Positions 1-12,037 are shown, numbered from the stretch's first letter. The stretch: 64,000 nucleotides of DNA from Coriaria nepalensis (GCA_027186245.1 CP114496.1:8706001-8770000); one strand, 5' to 3'. Made by a program: numbers and translations. Notes: generated by a model from the letters alone, not told the origin.

Positions 1-1543
1 AAATCAGGATCAAAGAAGATTAAGCAAATATTATTAAATAAAAGTCGTCTTCCTCTTATACGAAGAACAATAAGAGAATGTATACTGATAGTAAGGACAA
101 AAAAGGGGGGAAAAAAGAAGCCAAAATATCACTTACAGGGACATAAATCAGCATAGAATAAGTTAATATAATAAAGGGAGAGGGAGAGAGACGACAGAGA
201 ATGATGGTGGTAATATTCAGGTTGCAGAGAGAAAGCACGCGAGCTTCTAATCTTTTTCACTTTCCTTCTTCTACTGCAGTTCCTCTCTTCTCTCTCCTCT
301 CTCTCTCTCATAATTCCAAATGGGCTATAAAGAAGAGAGATCAAAGATGAGTGAATAATATTCAGCTTTCGCTTAAATGGAAAAAAGATACTCTGCCACA
401 TATCATATTCCATCATCATCATCATCATCGTCATCCAACGCTTATTCAGAATAGAGAATTTTTGAGGCATATCATATCGTGCCAATGTCTAATGAAATAT
501 CAATTTAATACAATTAATTATTTAATATATAGTATTTTCATATCATTATATATATTAGTACGTTAATTTTTATAAATCCAATTTTGAGATAACAAAACTA
601 TTCATAAACCCCAAAAGGAGTTTACACTATTAATTGATTTCCTTTTTGTCTCTATTTAGTGAGGATAATGTTAATTTGTTATCAGCTTTTTTTTTCTTTC
701 CTTTTCTCCCTGGGCTGTGGGCCTAAAAACATGGGACCCAATCCAACTCTTTGTATGGGTCTTTTCCTAATTTTTTATAATTACTTTTCCAAAAATTATA
801 TGATTTAGGACTTACATATTAAATTAAATCATATCATAATAATTAAGGATAATAATATAATTTATAAAAATAATAATTTTAATTATTATATAATTTAATT
901 TATCACGTAATTATAAATTTAAAAAAGATATATATATATATATACTTCTATTATTTGAGCATGTTGAGTAAATGTAGGAGAGTTCACTATTTTAAGGTCT
1001 CTGTTATTACAACTCCCAACTACCTTCAATTTTACTAATGTGCCTAGGAAATGATTAATTATTATTTTAAATTCCTAAAATTCGAGAAGTAAAAAAACCT
1101 TATTTTATGGGTTTTTTTTTTTAATATAATTTTTATTTATTTATTTAAATTGAATTGAATATCGTGTAGTAGTAGTGAGTACCGAATTCAATGTAGATGG
1201 TGATTGGAAATCCCTCAAAATCATGGTGATTATATTAGGTTTTTTTTTTTTTTTTACTTTTTATTATGATACCTCTCACTATTATTAAATCATTAAAAAT
1301 TATGGCATTTTTTGTTCATAATCCCCCACCCAAAAAAAAAAAAAGGACCATTGCTCCATTATATTGATTGATTATTGGTCCCCACCCCTCAAAGCTTTTG
1401 CTTTTAGGTAACCATAGAAAAAAGGTCTCCCTAGAATGCATATATTCAATAAATTAGAGGTGGAAAAAAAAAAGTGAGCACATTGTCTCATGATTTTCTA
1501 CAGAATTTCATAGTCAACAAAAATTGCCATAAATACAATAAAA

Positions 1544-1576
<33 letters not shown>

Positions 1577-2381
1577 TATTATTATTATTATTATTAATCA
1601 TCATCATAACTACCATCTAGTCCCAAAAAACTCATGATATCTACCACTCATCTTTAATAATTTCCACTTTGATTTACGAGGCATAGATCAGCTTTTTTTC
1701 AGTAAAAACCAAATATAAATAAATATTTAAAAAAAAAAAAAAAAAAACTCTGGTGGTATTAAAAATGGGCTGAATTCAAAGTGATCCGGATTGGGTAATA
1801 AAACTGCAGGCCTTGTCTTCTATGGGCCGTAATCCAAAACCACACTAACAGAGGCTCTGCTCTTCTGACTGCTAGTGCTAGGAAAGCGATAGCAGTAGTT
1901 CCTCAAACAGATCTAAACCGTTGGTTATTTTTGTACGTGTCACGATCGCATCAAATTTATGGATACATAGAACCTAAGCACTGTAACTGATCCGTACGTA
2001 TACCCATGGTTTTGTAACCTTTAATCAGAAAGTTGACAGTTCCTAATTACCAACCTTTAAAAAGTAACCATAAAATAATCCAAACTTTCCCTTTGCACGG
2101 GTTAATCCAAACTTATTTATTTATAAAATTAAATATAATAATATGATTTTATTTATCGAAAATAATATCTTTATTTTTATTTTTTATTTTTCTTTCCACT
2201 TATATAAAATTCAATTATATCATCACAAGAAATGGGAATTTTTATTTTATTTTATTTTATTTTATTATTTACTTTGTTTTTAGATAAAGAAAAGCAAAAA
2301 AGAATCTAATTTCCCCCTGGTATTACACCAAAACCATCAAACCCTACCACCTGAATTATCACATCAACATAGCTTATAATT
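1..2381. other. AT-rich gene-poor stretch
   Basis: I see no supportable gene here. The first 350 bases carry pyrimidine/purine-rich tracts that could be the leader of a gene lying off the left edge, but no conserved protein is visible. The rest is AT-rich spacer with homopolymer runs, a (TA) run near 930-944 and an inverted AAT/ATT microsatellite. The last 300 bases are the ENOD93 promoter. Confidence 0.5.
1544..1598. repeat. Palindromic (AAT)n-(ATT)n microsatellite
   Basis: About ten AAT triplets run directly into about eight ATT triplets with the centre near 1575/1576. The tract is therefore a near-perfect inverted repeat and could extrude as a hairpin or cruciform. Confidence 0.85.
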
Positions 2382-2389
2382 TATAAATA
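2382..2389 (+). promoter_or_regulatory. TATA box of ENOD93-like gene
   Basis: The sequence tataaata lies about 137 bases before the ATG at 2526. It is followed by a pyrimidine-rich CTT-repeat leader (about 2449-2475), typical of plant 5' UTRs. Assigned by position and motif only. Confidence 0.5.
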
Positions 2390-2525
2390 CCCAAAACCAA
2401 ATCTAAGAATCTCACTTCATCTCACTCCCTTCAACGTTAATCAATCTTCTGCTTCTTCTTCTTCTTCTTCTTCCTCTTAATTTACTGATTAGATTGAGTT
2501 TATTACATTTTTTACTACTAAAAAG

Positions 2526-3185
2526 ATGGCGAAAAATGTGGCTCAGTCTCCTCTGGAAAGGTCCATTGACCCAAAGCTAGCCATGGCCAAACGCTGTGCT
2601 CATGGTAATTAATTACTTCTTCTTCTTCTTTACTTAATCATCTTTCCTAATCAGCACTTAAATTTAATGGGGTGTGTTTATATATCAATGTATATATATA
2701 CACATATACAGAGGGTGTGATAGCAGGAGCAAAAGCAGCTGCTGTTGCAAGCATTGCTGCTGCAATTCCTACAGTAAGTTGTTTTCTCTAGTTAATCTCG
2801 GTTAGACTAGATCGACCTAAGAACGGTGAACCAACCGAATAGAAATATATATTTGAAATAAATAAATAATTAATTATTAATGCTTCAGCTTGCAAGTGTA
2901 AGGCTGTTACCATGGGCAAGAGCTAATCTCAATCACACGGCCCAAGCCCTTATAATCTCTTCAGGTGAGTTTAATTAAGGTTATTAATAAGTTTTAATTA
3001 TCTTAAGCATTAGTTAACTTATTATTTTACAATAAATTCTATAAAATTAAATAAGTGAAATTGTTATAAAAATGGCAGTGGCAGGAGCAGCATATTTCAT
3101 AGTGGCTGATAAGACTGTTCTGGCAACTGCAAGAAAGAACTCCTTCAAGCAAGCTGGCTATCAATCCGACAATTTTGAAGCTTGA
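2526..3185 (+). CDS. ENOD93: Early nodulin-93-like protein
   Basis: Four exons (2526-2604, 2712-2773, 2889-2964, 3079-3185) join in phase to give 107 residues. The product starts MAKNVAQSPLERSID and contains the conserved ENOD93 stretch with LPWARANLN, followed by ADKTVLATARKNSF near the C-terminus. Two hydrophobic segments (roughly residues 28-50 and 69-85), rich in Ala, Val and Ile, suggest a small two-pass membrane protein. The family was named from legume nodules but is found in most land plants, including non-nodulating ones, so the name does not imply symbiosis. All introns use GT-AG and length is normal for the family. A TATA box and CT-rich leader lie upstream. No frameshift or missing conserved block is seen. 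The molecular function cannot be read from the sequence. Confidence 0.93.
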
Positions 3186-3953
3186 TCAATTAATTAAATA
3201 ATTAGTTTTAAATTAAAAAAAATTAAGTACTTTAATTTAATGCATGTTTGTTAATTAGAAGCTGTTTTTAATCCCATGTTTGTACTGGCTTGAAGAAGTA
3301 TATGTAAATCAAGATCATCTTCCGATCATATAAATAAACATGGGTTGTGCCGATTTTAAGATCGAGTAAACTAAATTTTACTCCTCTCACCCTTTCAACA
3401 ACTAAACATGAGGTATTTTTTGGTAGTTCCGGATCACTTAAACTGCCGGAGTAGATACTTCCGGACTCATTTAAAATTTCTGATGCATATTTGCATGTAG
3501 GAGTGAAAAAGTTAGTGATGTGTACGTAATCTCTGCATTGGGTGACGTACTTGAGAAAAGGGGGACAGATTCTTGCAAGTATTATTGAGAAGAATTGCAT
3601 GCCGTTCTTCGTCTGCCCTTTTGAAAATGATCACACGTTGAGAATCAAGTGAAATCACAAACAACGTGTTAAGTATTTTCATGACACTAGCTAGAATATT
3701 CATCATGTCTGGTGATCATAAAAGTATTTGGATTCCCCCTTATCGATTTGTTAACATTTACTTTTATAATTGTCTTTAAAAAAAAAACCTTCAACTTTCA
3801 ATTCAGTGTTACTTTTTATTTTGAACGTACGTAGGATATTCCTCACGGCGTCTGCTCACCGCAGTCATTTGTTAATAGACCTGCATGTCTGTATATCTTA
3901 AGATTCTTAACGCAACTAGTTCCGTATAAACCAAAAAGACTTAATTAAGAGGC

Positions 3954-4105
3954 ACTTTCGGCTGTTCCAGAAGTAGATATTTTCAACAGGCTGGGATCAA
4001 GCCATATCAATAGTTGATTTGAAAAACTGTAGAGGTATTTTCGGCTAAGTAGATATTTTCAATGGGGCGGGATCAAGCCATCTCAATAATTGATTTTAGA
4101 AAATG
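3954..4105. repeat. Imperfect tandem duplication, about 80 bp unit
   Basis: Two adjacent segments share ttttcggct or tttcggct, then aagtagatattttcaa, then gggatcaagccat, then tcaata.ttgattt. Copy one runs from about 3954 to 4035 and copy two from about 4036 to 4105. No coding function is apparent. Confidence 0.6.
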
Positions 4106-4569
4106 TTGATGTGATTTCGTCTCAACGGCCGAGAGTATCTACTTAAAGAGAACTTAATAACATCAACTAATCCTCCAATTTATAATATTAGATTTGGAAG
4201 ATAATAAATAAAACTTCTCAATTTACTACTATTTGTATACTTTACATGATGAAAGAAATTGAGAATCAAGCTCCATTTCAAAACTTGTATACTACTATTG
4301 TATCTTTTTTAAATGAATTTTTTTAATGACTATAATCCCCCTTCTTCATCTTTCCTTCTTCTTCGTTTGACGAGAAAGGGACCATCGAAACACATGATTC
4401 TAACATAGTTTCTCTATGAGGGCAATGTACATGACTCTCTGACGAACAAGAACTTCTTTGGTTATGAAAGTTGCCCGAGTAATAAAAAATCCTTTGAGCT
4501 CTCTCTAGGATTTACTCGAACTTGAGTTCTCTGGATGAGTCAGAACTCGGTTCCTGATAGTTAGGAAGT

Positions 4570-4640
4570 GACAAAGACAAAGAGGATGATTACATTGATG
4601 AGTTGTCTCGTAAGATGGCTCAGTACATGCTTCTTGTCAA
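4570..4640 (+). pseudogene. Possible fragment of a plant-specific gene
   Basis: One frame here reads DKDKEDDYIDELSRKMAQYM. It resembles the short motif (D/E-rich, then YIxELTRxMxxYML) of a family of uncharacterised plant proteins that I recall only loosely. The frame upstream is closed by stops and no further family sequence is visible, so at best this is a decayed fragment. It could also be chance. Confidence 0.25.
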
Positions 4641-6234
4641 CGTCCCGCACAAGTATGAAATTTCAGTGATGGAGCTCGACCTATATCTCCAACCAATTTA
4701 TTTTCTTTCTCTCGTCTCTTTTTGTTCTCTATTATCACTATTTCTCTCTCTTTTCGTGCTTTTGGTTTCCTCCAAACTTAAATCTTGATTAAAAAATTTC
4801 AGATATAGACTTAGATTTCGTCTAAAAATTCCGGACCAAAACCTAAATTTCGGCATGGAAACCTTGGTCTGACCTAGATCTCAGTCCGTTAATTTCAAAT
4901 CATGCAGGAAAAGAGAAAGAAGAGAAGAGTTGATGATGATGAAAAAGATGAAGCTTGCTCCATTGGTGGAGCTCGAGAGCTCTAGGTCGAATATGAAGTG
5001 CTCGCTCCATTGATGGAGATTTGAAGTTCGAGCTCCCTCTTCTCTCTCAATTCCATCTAATGAAAAAAAAGGAAAAATTTAAAATAGAGATAAGGGTGAA
5101 TTAATAATTGCATCTACCAAAATATAAAAAAATGATCATTTTATCAAACTCTCAAGTTGAGTCTATTTTTCAAACTTCATATGATTAAGCGATTCCAAAC
5201 CAATTATAGGTTTATAGATAAATATCTTTTCTTTTTCTATCTATACTGGTTTCATGAGCATAGCTATCCAAACTCTAATGACATGTTTTGTTACAATTTT
5301 GCATAATCGATAATGCGAATGACATTACATTATTTGATTACCATTTCAGTTATTTTCATTGAAATGATAGAAAATTATGAAATCGATCCAAATTAAGATC
5401 TCACTCGTTTCTCCAATTCCCACCCTTTAAAAATGTGTGAAATATCTTACCCATCTATTCTATCTATTTCCATTCTTGTATTTTGTTTGTTTGTTTGGTG
5501 TTTTTTTTTTTTTTTTTTTCATTATGTGAAAAATGAGGTAGCTAGGTAGATGGAGAGAATGAAGAAAAAGTAAAAGGGAGGGTGTGAATCTTTAATCTTA
5601 GTAAATGCCATCTTTTGAATTATTGGCAAAAAAGAAGAATATGGATAGATTCTCTACTCTACATAGGGACGGTTTTATTTGCCCAAGTTGTAAGAAGAGG
5701 ACAACAGCTAGCTGATATGCTACCTTCAATGTTCAGGTGCTACCGACATAAACACGAGTTCTTTCATCTTTCACCTACACTTACTATGTGATCATTTAAC
5801 ATAATTTTCCAAGTATGAAATTAATTATATTTAATAAATGAATTAATAAAACCATATAACATTGACTAGATTGTCTTCTACTATCACATGTGAAGAGTTC
5901 TAAATTTCTAGTAGTCAAATTAAGACATATTATAATAGTGAGTATATTGAAACTACTACATGATGTAAGTCTAATAATATTGATAATATCATACACAACA
6001 ATGAATAAGTCTATTTTGTTAAGAATATCGTCCAATATCGGGAATATAAGTTTTGAGAACTCAGCATATATAAAGGATGAGTTACTCAACTTTTTACTAA
6101 TTGGTTTTAAGTTTGAAGACTAAATTTATTTTGACAAACAATGACACAAGTTTTACATCATGAAAAAAAAAAAAACAACCCATGGAAGCTCAAAACAATA
6201 TCACATGTAAGGAATATTTTGGAAGATAAATTTT

Positions 6235-7823
6235 TGTTAGGATATCAGAAACATTTTAAGTATCTTTAGATATCTTAAATATATATGTTTTAGTTAGTAT
6301 TTTTATCTTTTGACTTAATATCTTTATCTAAAATATATATTTTTATCTCTAATCTTTAGTATTTTCTTTATTAGCTTGTTTATTAGTATTTGATTATCGG
6401 GTAGTGTTCATAGGAGTCTTTAGACTTAGTATCTTTATCTCCGGTCATTAGTATTTGATTCTAGTAGTATTCCTAGGAGTCTTTTTAGTGATTAGTTTGT
6501 TACTCTTCGTTATAAATAGTAGTAGAGGAGTAGGGATGTTTATGTTTTTGAGTTGATTAATGAATTGAGTTTAGTTGTTCGCAACTCCGGTTTCAATCTC
6601 CTACCACAACAAAGTAGGTTAGGGATTCAAGGGTTTAATAATTGGTATCAGAGCAAGAAACTTGATAATATCAATTGAGTGTTATGGCTAGATCCAATCG
6701 TGATCATATTGAAGTCCGGGAAGGATTTCAGTAGGACGTGCGACAATATGATTAGTTACAGAATCACGATGTCGAGGGACGGCACCATCACCATTGCAAA
6801 GGTCATCGAAATCTATTAAACCGTTTTAGCCACTCATCTAGCGAGCAGCCGAAATCACAATATAACTTATCTCTCACAAAGCACAACAACAATAAAGATG
6901 TTCCCAAAGATGATAAGGAAAAAAAGCTTTCTTTATTTGAATTGCTTGCGAGCATGTACCATAAATTTGAAAAATCTAAAAAAGTTTTGTCATCCTCTTC
7001 AAATACCGTATCTAATGATGATGAACTTTCTACATCCAAAGAGTAGCAACCTAACTTGCTTCCAATGTCGTTATTTAGGTAAAACATGTCGTCTTAAAAG
7101 ATGACTTTGTTGTCTTCACTGTGGTTAAATGAAGACGAGCTTCAATTCTTGATGGTGAAAACATTTGCAAAGATATAACAATTGAAAATTTCTTTATTTC
7201 GATTCGAGGTAAAAAAACTCTTAAAAAATACTGCAGTTAAGTTATCTCATGGGAAGTAGTACAATTTAGTGTGACCCAATTGAAGGAGGAAGTCTACATT
7301 GTTAAAGCTTTTTGCTTAGAGGAAGATTTATGTACCTAAAATTTTTGATGTGATTTTGGTTGAACAAGAAATGGTGGGTGAAGATAGAAGAATTCAAGAA
7401 AAAACAATTCGGGAGCAAAGCAATAATTCCTCAACTAGAACCTTGATAACAAAGTTTAATTTTCAGAGAAAGACAATGTTATGATATAATAAAAAAGGAT
7501 CAGAAGACCTAATCTTAAGTATTTTTAAATATTTTTAATATATGTATTTTAATTAGTATCTTTATCTTTAGGCTTAGTATTTTATCTCTAATTTTTAGTA
7601 TTTTATTTATTAGTTTGTTTATTAGTATTTGATTATCTAGTAATATTTGTATGAGTCTATTAGTTTGTTACTTTGCATTATAAATAGTTGTAAATGAGTA
7701 ATGATATTTATGTTTTTGAGTTGATGAATGAATTGAGTTTAATTGTTCATAATTCATGTTTCAATCTTTTATCGAAAAGTCTTCTACTGCAAAAAAGTAG
7801 GTTAGGGATTCAAGGTATCAATG
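6235..7823 (+). mobile_element. Small decayed LTR retrotransposon without intact genes
   Basis: Two related long terminal repeats flank about 835 bp. The left LTR is about 6235-6640 and the right LTR about 7477-7823. Both begin tgtta.gatat and both end in a block containing aagtaggttagggattcaag. Both carry a ttataaatagt promoter-like motif (near 6518 and 7679). A primer-binding site matching initiator-Met tRNA (tggtatcagagc) lies at 6643-6654, directly after the left LTR. The interior has no long reading frame. A short stretch near 7054-7097 (reading CFQCRYLGKTC) faintly recalls a gag zinc knuckle. The element looks non-autonomous, of LARD/TRIM size, and old, because the LTRs differ by many substitutions and indels. 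Exact ends and target-site duplication are not clear. Confidence 0.75.
6643..6654 (+). other. Primer-binding site (initiator Met tRNA)
   Basis: The sequence tggtatcagagc complements the 3' end of plant initiator methionine tRNA, the usual primer of many plant LTR retrotransposons. It lies a few bases inside the left LTR, as expected. Confidence 0.85.
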
Positions 7824-8171
7824 ATTTTCTTCAGATTTGGCACTTAACGTGGGTGTAGTATGAACTTGCAATTTCGTAAGATGAAAGCAAACAAAGAATA
7901 GATAAGAATAATAAGATACTTCTAAAAGTACTTTTCATAATATATACAATAATGCACATAGAGATTAGAATCATTCGTCAAAAGATATTCATCACCAAAT
8001 CAATTCTCGTGGCATCCCAAGAACTGTGTAAAGCAAAGCGACTATGATCATGTTTATAATAAAAACAGGTTAATCTATAGTTTTCCCAAAAAACTGTCCT
8101 CGTGTTCTAGAGAATCGCATCTATATTATGGGCCCTAGATTATGAAACCAGCTGCTGATCTTTTTAAAGAG
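7824..8171. other. Spacer and promoter of RanBP2-type finger gene
   Basis: AT-rich sequence between the LTR element and the next gene. No reading frame of interest. The right end supplies the promoter with a TATA box at 8172-8179. Confidence 0.5.
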
Positions 8172-8179
8172 TATATAAA
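8172..8179 (+). promoter_or_regulatory. TATA box of RanBP2-type zinc-finger gene
   Basis: The sequence tatataaa is followed about 30 bases later by an A-rich leader. A probable 5' UTR intron starts at the GT at 8283 (aag|gtgagt), with an acceptor such as gagacag just upstream of the ATG at 8503. UTR splicing is inferred. Confidence 0.5.
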
Positions 8180-8502
8180 CCCCTCTTCAGCCCATGCAAC
8201 CAACAGAAAGCAAAAAAAAAAAAAAAAAAAAACACTAGAAATCTTTCAAGATCCATCAATTCCACACCAATCTCTCTATAAGGTGAGTTGATGTTCATGT
8301 TTTTCATGCATTTACATCTTAATATCTTATCATACTTCTGTTTCATTTTTGGTCAGTTTGAAACATCAATTAATTAAGGTCTAAAATTTAGACTGAATAT
8401 TAAAAAGGCAGTTAGCTTCTATAATAAGGTTTCGAAATGTCGGTTTTCGAAACGCAAAGTCTGATAGTTTGTTAAATATGTCGAGACAGATATATACTGT
8501 GA

Positions 8503-9007
8503 ATGAGCAGGCTATCAAGTGGCGATTGGATATGCAGTGCATGCAATCACGTTAACTTCAAGAAGAGAGATGGCTGCCAAGTTTGTGAGTACCCGAAAAT
8601 AGGCGGGCCGGACCCGACAGCATATCGATTGAACCACACAGAGGTCTTGGCCGGAGACTGGTATTGTATTTCTGTGAACTGTGGAGCTCACAACTTTGCT
8701 AAAAGATCAAGTTGTCGTTCATGTGGTGCACTAAAAAATCCCTGTCCCGGAACTTGCAATGACAATTCTTTCCCTCCCGGATGGAAAGCTGGTGACTGGT
8801 TTTGCCCCAGGTAAATTAATTAATTATATATAAAGATAATCATGTTAATTTCATATGCTAACATGAACATTTGTCACATTAATATCATATTGAGCTTAAT
8901 AATTTTTTTTTTTAATTTTATATTCATGAATCAGAGTTGGATGTGGAGAACACAATTATGCTAGGAGGAATGAATGCTTCAAATGCGGAACACCAAGGAA
9001 TTTTTAG
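8503..9007 (+). CDS. RanBP2-type (NZF) zinc-finger protein, three fingers
   Basis: Two exons (8503-8810 and 8935-9007) give 126 residues. Three RanBP2-type fingers are visible, each with the GDW start and the W-x-C-x(2-4)-C...N/F...C-x2-C pattern: one beginning GDWICSACNHVNF, a second beginning GDWYCISVNCGAHNF, and a third beginning GDWFCPRVGCGEHNYARR and ending CFKCGTPRNF. The intron splits the third finger after its first cysteine, with phase preserved. In this family such fingers bind single-stranded RNA or ubiquitin. The plant members of this size are short proteins made almost only of fingers, and RNA binding is the likelier role. I chose the ATG at 8503 because it directly precedes the first finger. 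From memory, a close Arabidopsis relative lies next to the NRT1.4 transporter gene, and a related transporter lies at the right edge of this window. Confidence 0.9.
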
Positions 9008-9789
9008 GAATAAACTTATCAAACATTATATCTATATATATATATGTATTGAGCTTTATGTTATGTGACAAGATGTTCATGCATGGAACATGCCTTCTCT
9101 AGCTCTTTTTAAAGCATGAAGCATGCTTTTATTTGGCTATGAGCTTGGTAATACTATTTTGGGGAACACGATTAATATATGATGGTATTATTATATATAA
9201 GAATGTGATAGGGTCTAATATTGAATATTGTTAATCGTGAGTGGTTTGGTGATCAAAATAAAAGTGTGGAGTTAAATGATAAAAAAAAAAAGAAGAGAAA
9301 AATGGGGACTAAAATAGAGTTATAAAAAAGATTCAATAATTTATTGAAGTGTCAATATTCACTCAAAAGAAGAATATGATCAAACTTTCAGGGGCAATAA
9401 TAATGTAGGATACCTTGCATCAAAATCTCCGAAGGAATAAGTAATTTGATCTAGGATCTTTTGGTCAACGGTCAAATCCTATTATTTTCACTCCTCCTTC
9501 GATCTCTTCATCTTATATCTCTCTCGCTGGAATCACTGATCTAACCTATCTTTTAGAGTTGACAACCCCAACACCCCCCCGCCCCCCGGGGGTCCCCGTA
9601 ACTAAACCTATCTTTTACATTTGACCCTTCGCTTACCTCTTTCAAAGAGCTGACATCTTCTGCTCACTTCTCTAGGATAGAGTTAATCCCCCTCCCCCAA
9701 CTCACCTCTTCCGCAAAGCTGACCCTCCGCTCACATGCCCTACTCATCAAGTCACGTCTTCTCTAAATCTTAGATTGAGATGTGATGGG
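9008..9789. other. Spacer with C-rich patch
   Basis: 3' region of the RanBP2-type gene followed by unannotated spacer. Around 9480-9780 the sequence becomes C-rich with repeated phrases such as cctatcttttacatttgaccc, plus a cccccccgccccccggggg patch at about 9574-9594. It looks like decayed repeat DNA. No gene seen. Confidence 0.4.
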
Positions 9790-10880
9790 ATGACGTCGGA
9801 TTGAGCTGGGATGGAGGATAGAAGATGTTGCCTCAAACCATCTATCCGTTTTAAGACACCTAGATCTCAAGATACTAGTGTTGAGGTGACGCATTAGGAA
9901 GAGGTCAAACCTATTCATCGACTAGTATGCATGCCATCATTAATGGTTCTGATGCGGCAAGTGGACAAATCGGAGGTATTTGAACTACTGACTCGAGAAA
10001 TCATTAAGGACCAATAAGGGCTGTGATAGTGCATATGGACACTTGTATTATGGCTGACCCGAATAACCGTTATAGAGCAATAAGTGTGTTGATATATAAG
10101 CTGTGGACACCCGTACAGCCATACTAAATTTAATACACATGTTGGGCCCACATGTTGGCCGATGTCGGGACAACCTCAAAACAAAAATATCAGTCCGCAT
10201 AGGGAAGATTGAGACTGAGGCGTAGTCTTATAGAGGCGGGGATGACCTAATGAATTTAATGGTTGAGGCCGAGTTGAAGGGGAAACGCTAGACAATAGGG
10301 TAATAGTTGACCAGGATGAGGAGACGTCGTGCGCGGTTGAGGCTGAGTTAGATATTTTTTCGTTTGTCTCATACCTAAGCAAAGATATGCAGAAGAGATG
10401 GAGGACAGGTGGAAATTTCTTGACACTTGAGTGAGGAACACTCTCCTGCTATGTCATACTAAGGCAACGTCTAGGCTGTGGCGACTCTGAGTAGGGGACA
10501 CACTCCTAACATGTTAAACTGAGACAGCGCCGTTACATGTTGAGACAACTCTAAGTGGGGAACATGTCTCTATCATAGAGTAAGAAATAACAAATCAATG
10601 AACAATGGGAGTGAGACATGTATGAAGTTGTCTTGGATTCTCCAACAATGCCTAGGTATAAAAACTATAGGATATCACAGTGTAAGATGAACGCATTTTT
10701 TGAGATCTAAACTCATTATTATTTTCCCTCTCATACTCTCTCCTAAAAAACTGACTAGAGCATTGAAGTGGAGTTGCCCGACTTCAACCCCAACTACTCA
10801 TTATTCGTGAGTGCATGTGTAGATCTTGGAGCACACTATCGATTATGGAACCCTTCATAGCGGACGGATATCCATGTCAA
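9790..10880 (+). mobile_element. LTR-like retroelement remnant (possible solo LTR)
   Basis: This block differs in composition from its surroundings and has no reading frame. It contains a TATA-like stretch (ggtataaaaactata near 10654) and, about 90 bases later, ctctcctaaaaaactgactagagc followed by a conserved-looking block ending near 10790. That arrangement (TATA, pyrimidine-rich leader, then a TGACTTGAGC-like motif) is usual in the 3' half of LTRs of large Ty3/gypsy elements in plants. Three imperfect internal repeats of about 60 bases sit at about 10430-10590, each containing gggacac or ggaacac and catgt. Borders and target duplication could not be fixed, so solo LTR is an inference. Confidence 0.45.
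10430..10590. repeat. Three imperfect ~60 bp tandem repeats
   Basis: Successive units read roughly gagtg(a/g)gg(a/g)acac.ctcct..(c/t)atgt.(a/t)tactaagacagcg. They lie inside the LTR-like block and have diverged from each other. Confidence 0.5.
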
Positions 10881-11570
10881 CAACATACACTCTCAAAATA
10901 CTTTCACTTTTAATAAAATGATGAGTCCAATAATTTCTTCCCGTAAAAGGTTTTGTAGAGGAAAACAGAACTCTTGACTTATAAACCAACTAGAGATATT
11001 CTCTTTAAGCGATGTGAGACGAATTTCAACCCTCATCCTCATTTGTGAACTGGTCATTCTGAAAGCTAAAAAAGTGACATAATAAGTGAGGGGCACTTTC
11101 TAATAGAGTGTGCACATATTTTCTTATGATCTAACTATAATACCATATTAAATTTTAAAATCTAACTATTTTTTTTTTCCGAATGACTTTTTAAAGGAAT
11201 AAATTATTGGACTCATTAATTTATCATTATATTTTATATAGAGGTCTTAAGTTCAAATCATATTGCCTCCCAAATTATTAATTTCATGTGCAAGGCATAT
11301 GACTTTCATTTCTTATATTAAGAGGTTGTACGAGGGTGAATGTTAACGCTGAACATATATGTTTAAAATTTTTAAACATGAAGGGGCTGAATGCATTTTT
11401 TAGAAACTTGTATGGTGGTAATCGAATTGACACAGAAAGAGAAAGCAAATAAAAGTAAAGTAAAAAAAGAGGAAAAGCAAAAATGGGATTCAACCTATTC
11501 AAAAGAGACGTGCAGAGCAAAATCACAAGGGCCCACGAAATGACACCTTCCGAATCAAAGGTAGTTGGGG
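10881..11570. other. Spacer upstream of first CCCH gene
   Basis: AT-rich with short chance reading frames. No gene recognised. The right end is promoter of the gene at 12038. Confidence 0.5.
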
Positions 11571-11597
11571 TTTAGGGTTTATAATATTAGGGTTTTT
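11571..11597 (+). promoter_or_regulatory. Pair of telo-box motifs upstream of CCCH gene
   Basis: The strand carries tttagggttt (11571-11580) and ttagggttttt (11587-11597), the reverse complement of the plant telo-box AAACCCTAA. A third copy (tagggttttt) is near 11679. Telo-boxes are common in promoters and leaders of genes expressed in dividing tissue. Role inferred from position. Confidence 0.45.
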
Positions 11598-12037
11598 GAC
11601 TGCTCTGCGTTGATCCTTCTTTATAGTGCTGGCGCTAATTTTCTCTTTCCCCCATTTTTGGGATTTGTGCATGGCGGCTAGGGTTTTTGAGCTCTGCACC
11701 GTAACCGTTTTCCTGCCGATTTTGCACGATCTGAATTTTTTTTTTTTCATATTTTCTAAGGTTTTCAATCCTCAACTTTTGATTTGTCTATGTATTTTGC
11801 TCTCTTTATGATTCTTTCACCGAGAACTCAAATTCAATTTCGATTTCTCACCTTTTCATTTATATAATAAGGTTTTTTGCTCTGTATGTGAATCTCCCCT
11901 GCGTTTATATGCGATTGCTCTGCGATCTTCATCTAGTTTGATATTACTGCTTGGGTTTTCGTTTCTTATAAAATTTCCGACTCATTCCTTTCGTTTTTCT
12001 TGTCCAGTGAAATTTCGTTTTGAATTTGAACGAAATT

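Larger units (their letters stand above)
3186..6234. other. Spacer between ENOD93 and a small LTR element
   Basis: The first 100-200 bases are probably the ENOD93 3' UTR. The rest is AT-rich spacer with only chance reading frames. It contains an imperfect direct duplication (about 3954-4105), a possible gene fragment near 4570-4640 and a poly-T tract near 5500-5519. I see no intact gene. Confidence 0.5.

Noticed and set aside
129..485. Overlapping open frames on both strands at the left edge
   Set aside because: They are low-complexity purine/pyrimidine and His/Met runs with no conserved protein.
3268..3706. Two overlapping minus-strand frames after ENOD93
   Set aside because: No recognisable family, no splice support and no promoter; probably chance.
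9574..9594. C-rich patch as a CpG-type promoter
   Set aside because: No gene starts nearby and the surrounding sequence looks like decayed repeat.
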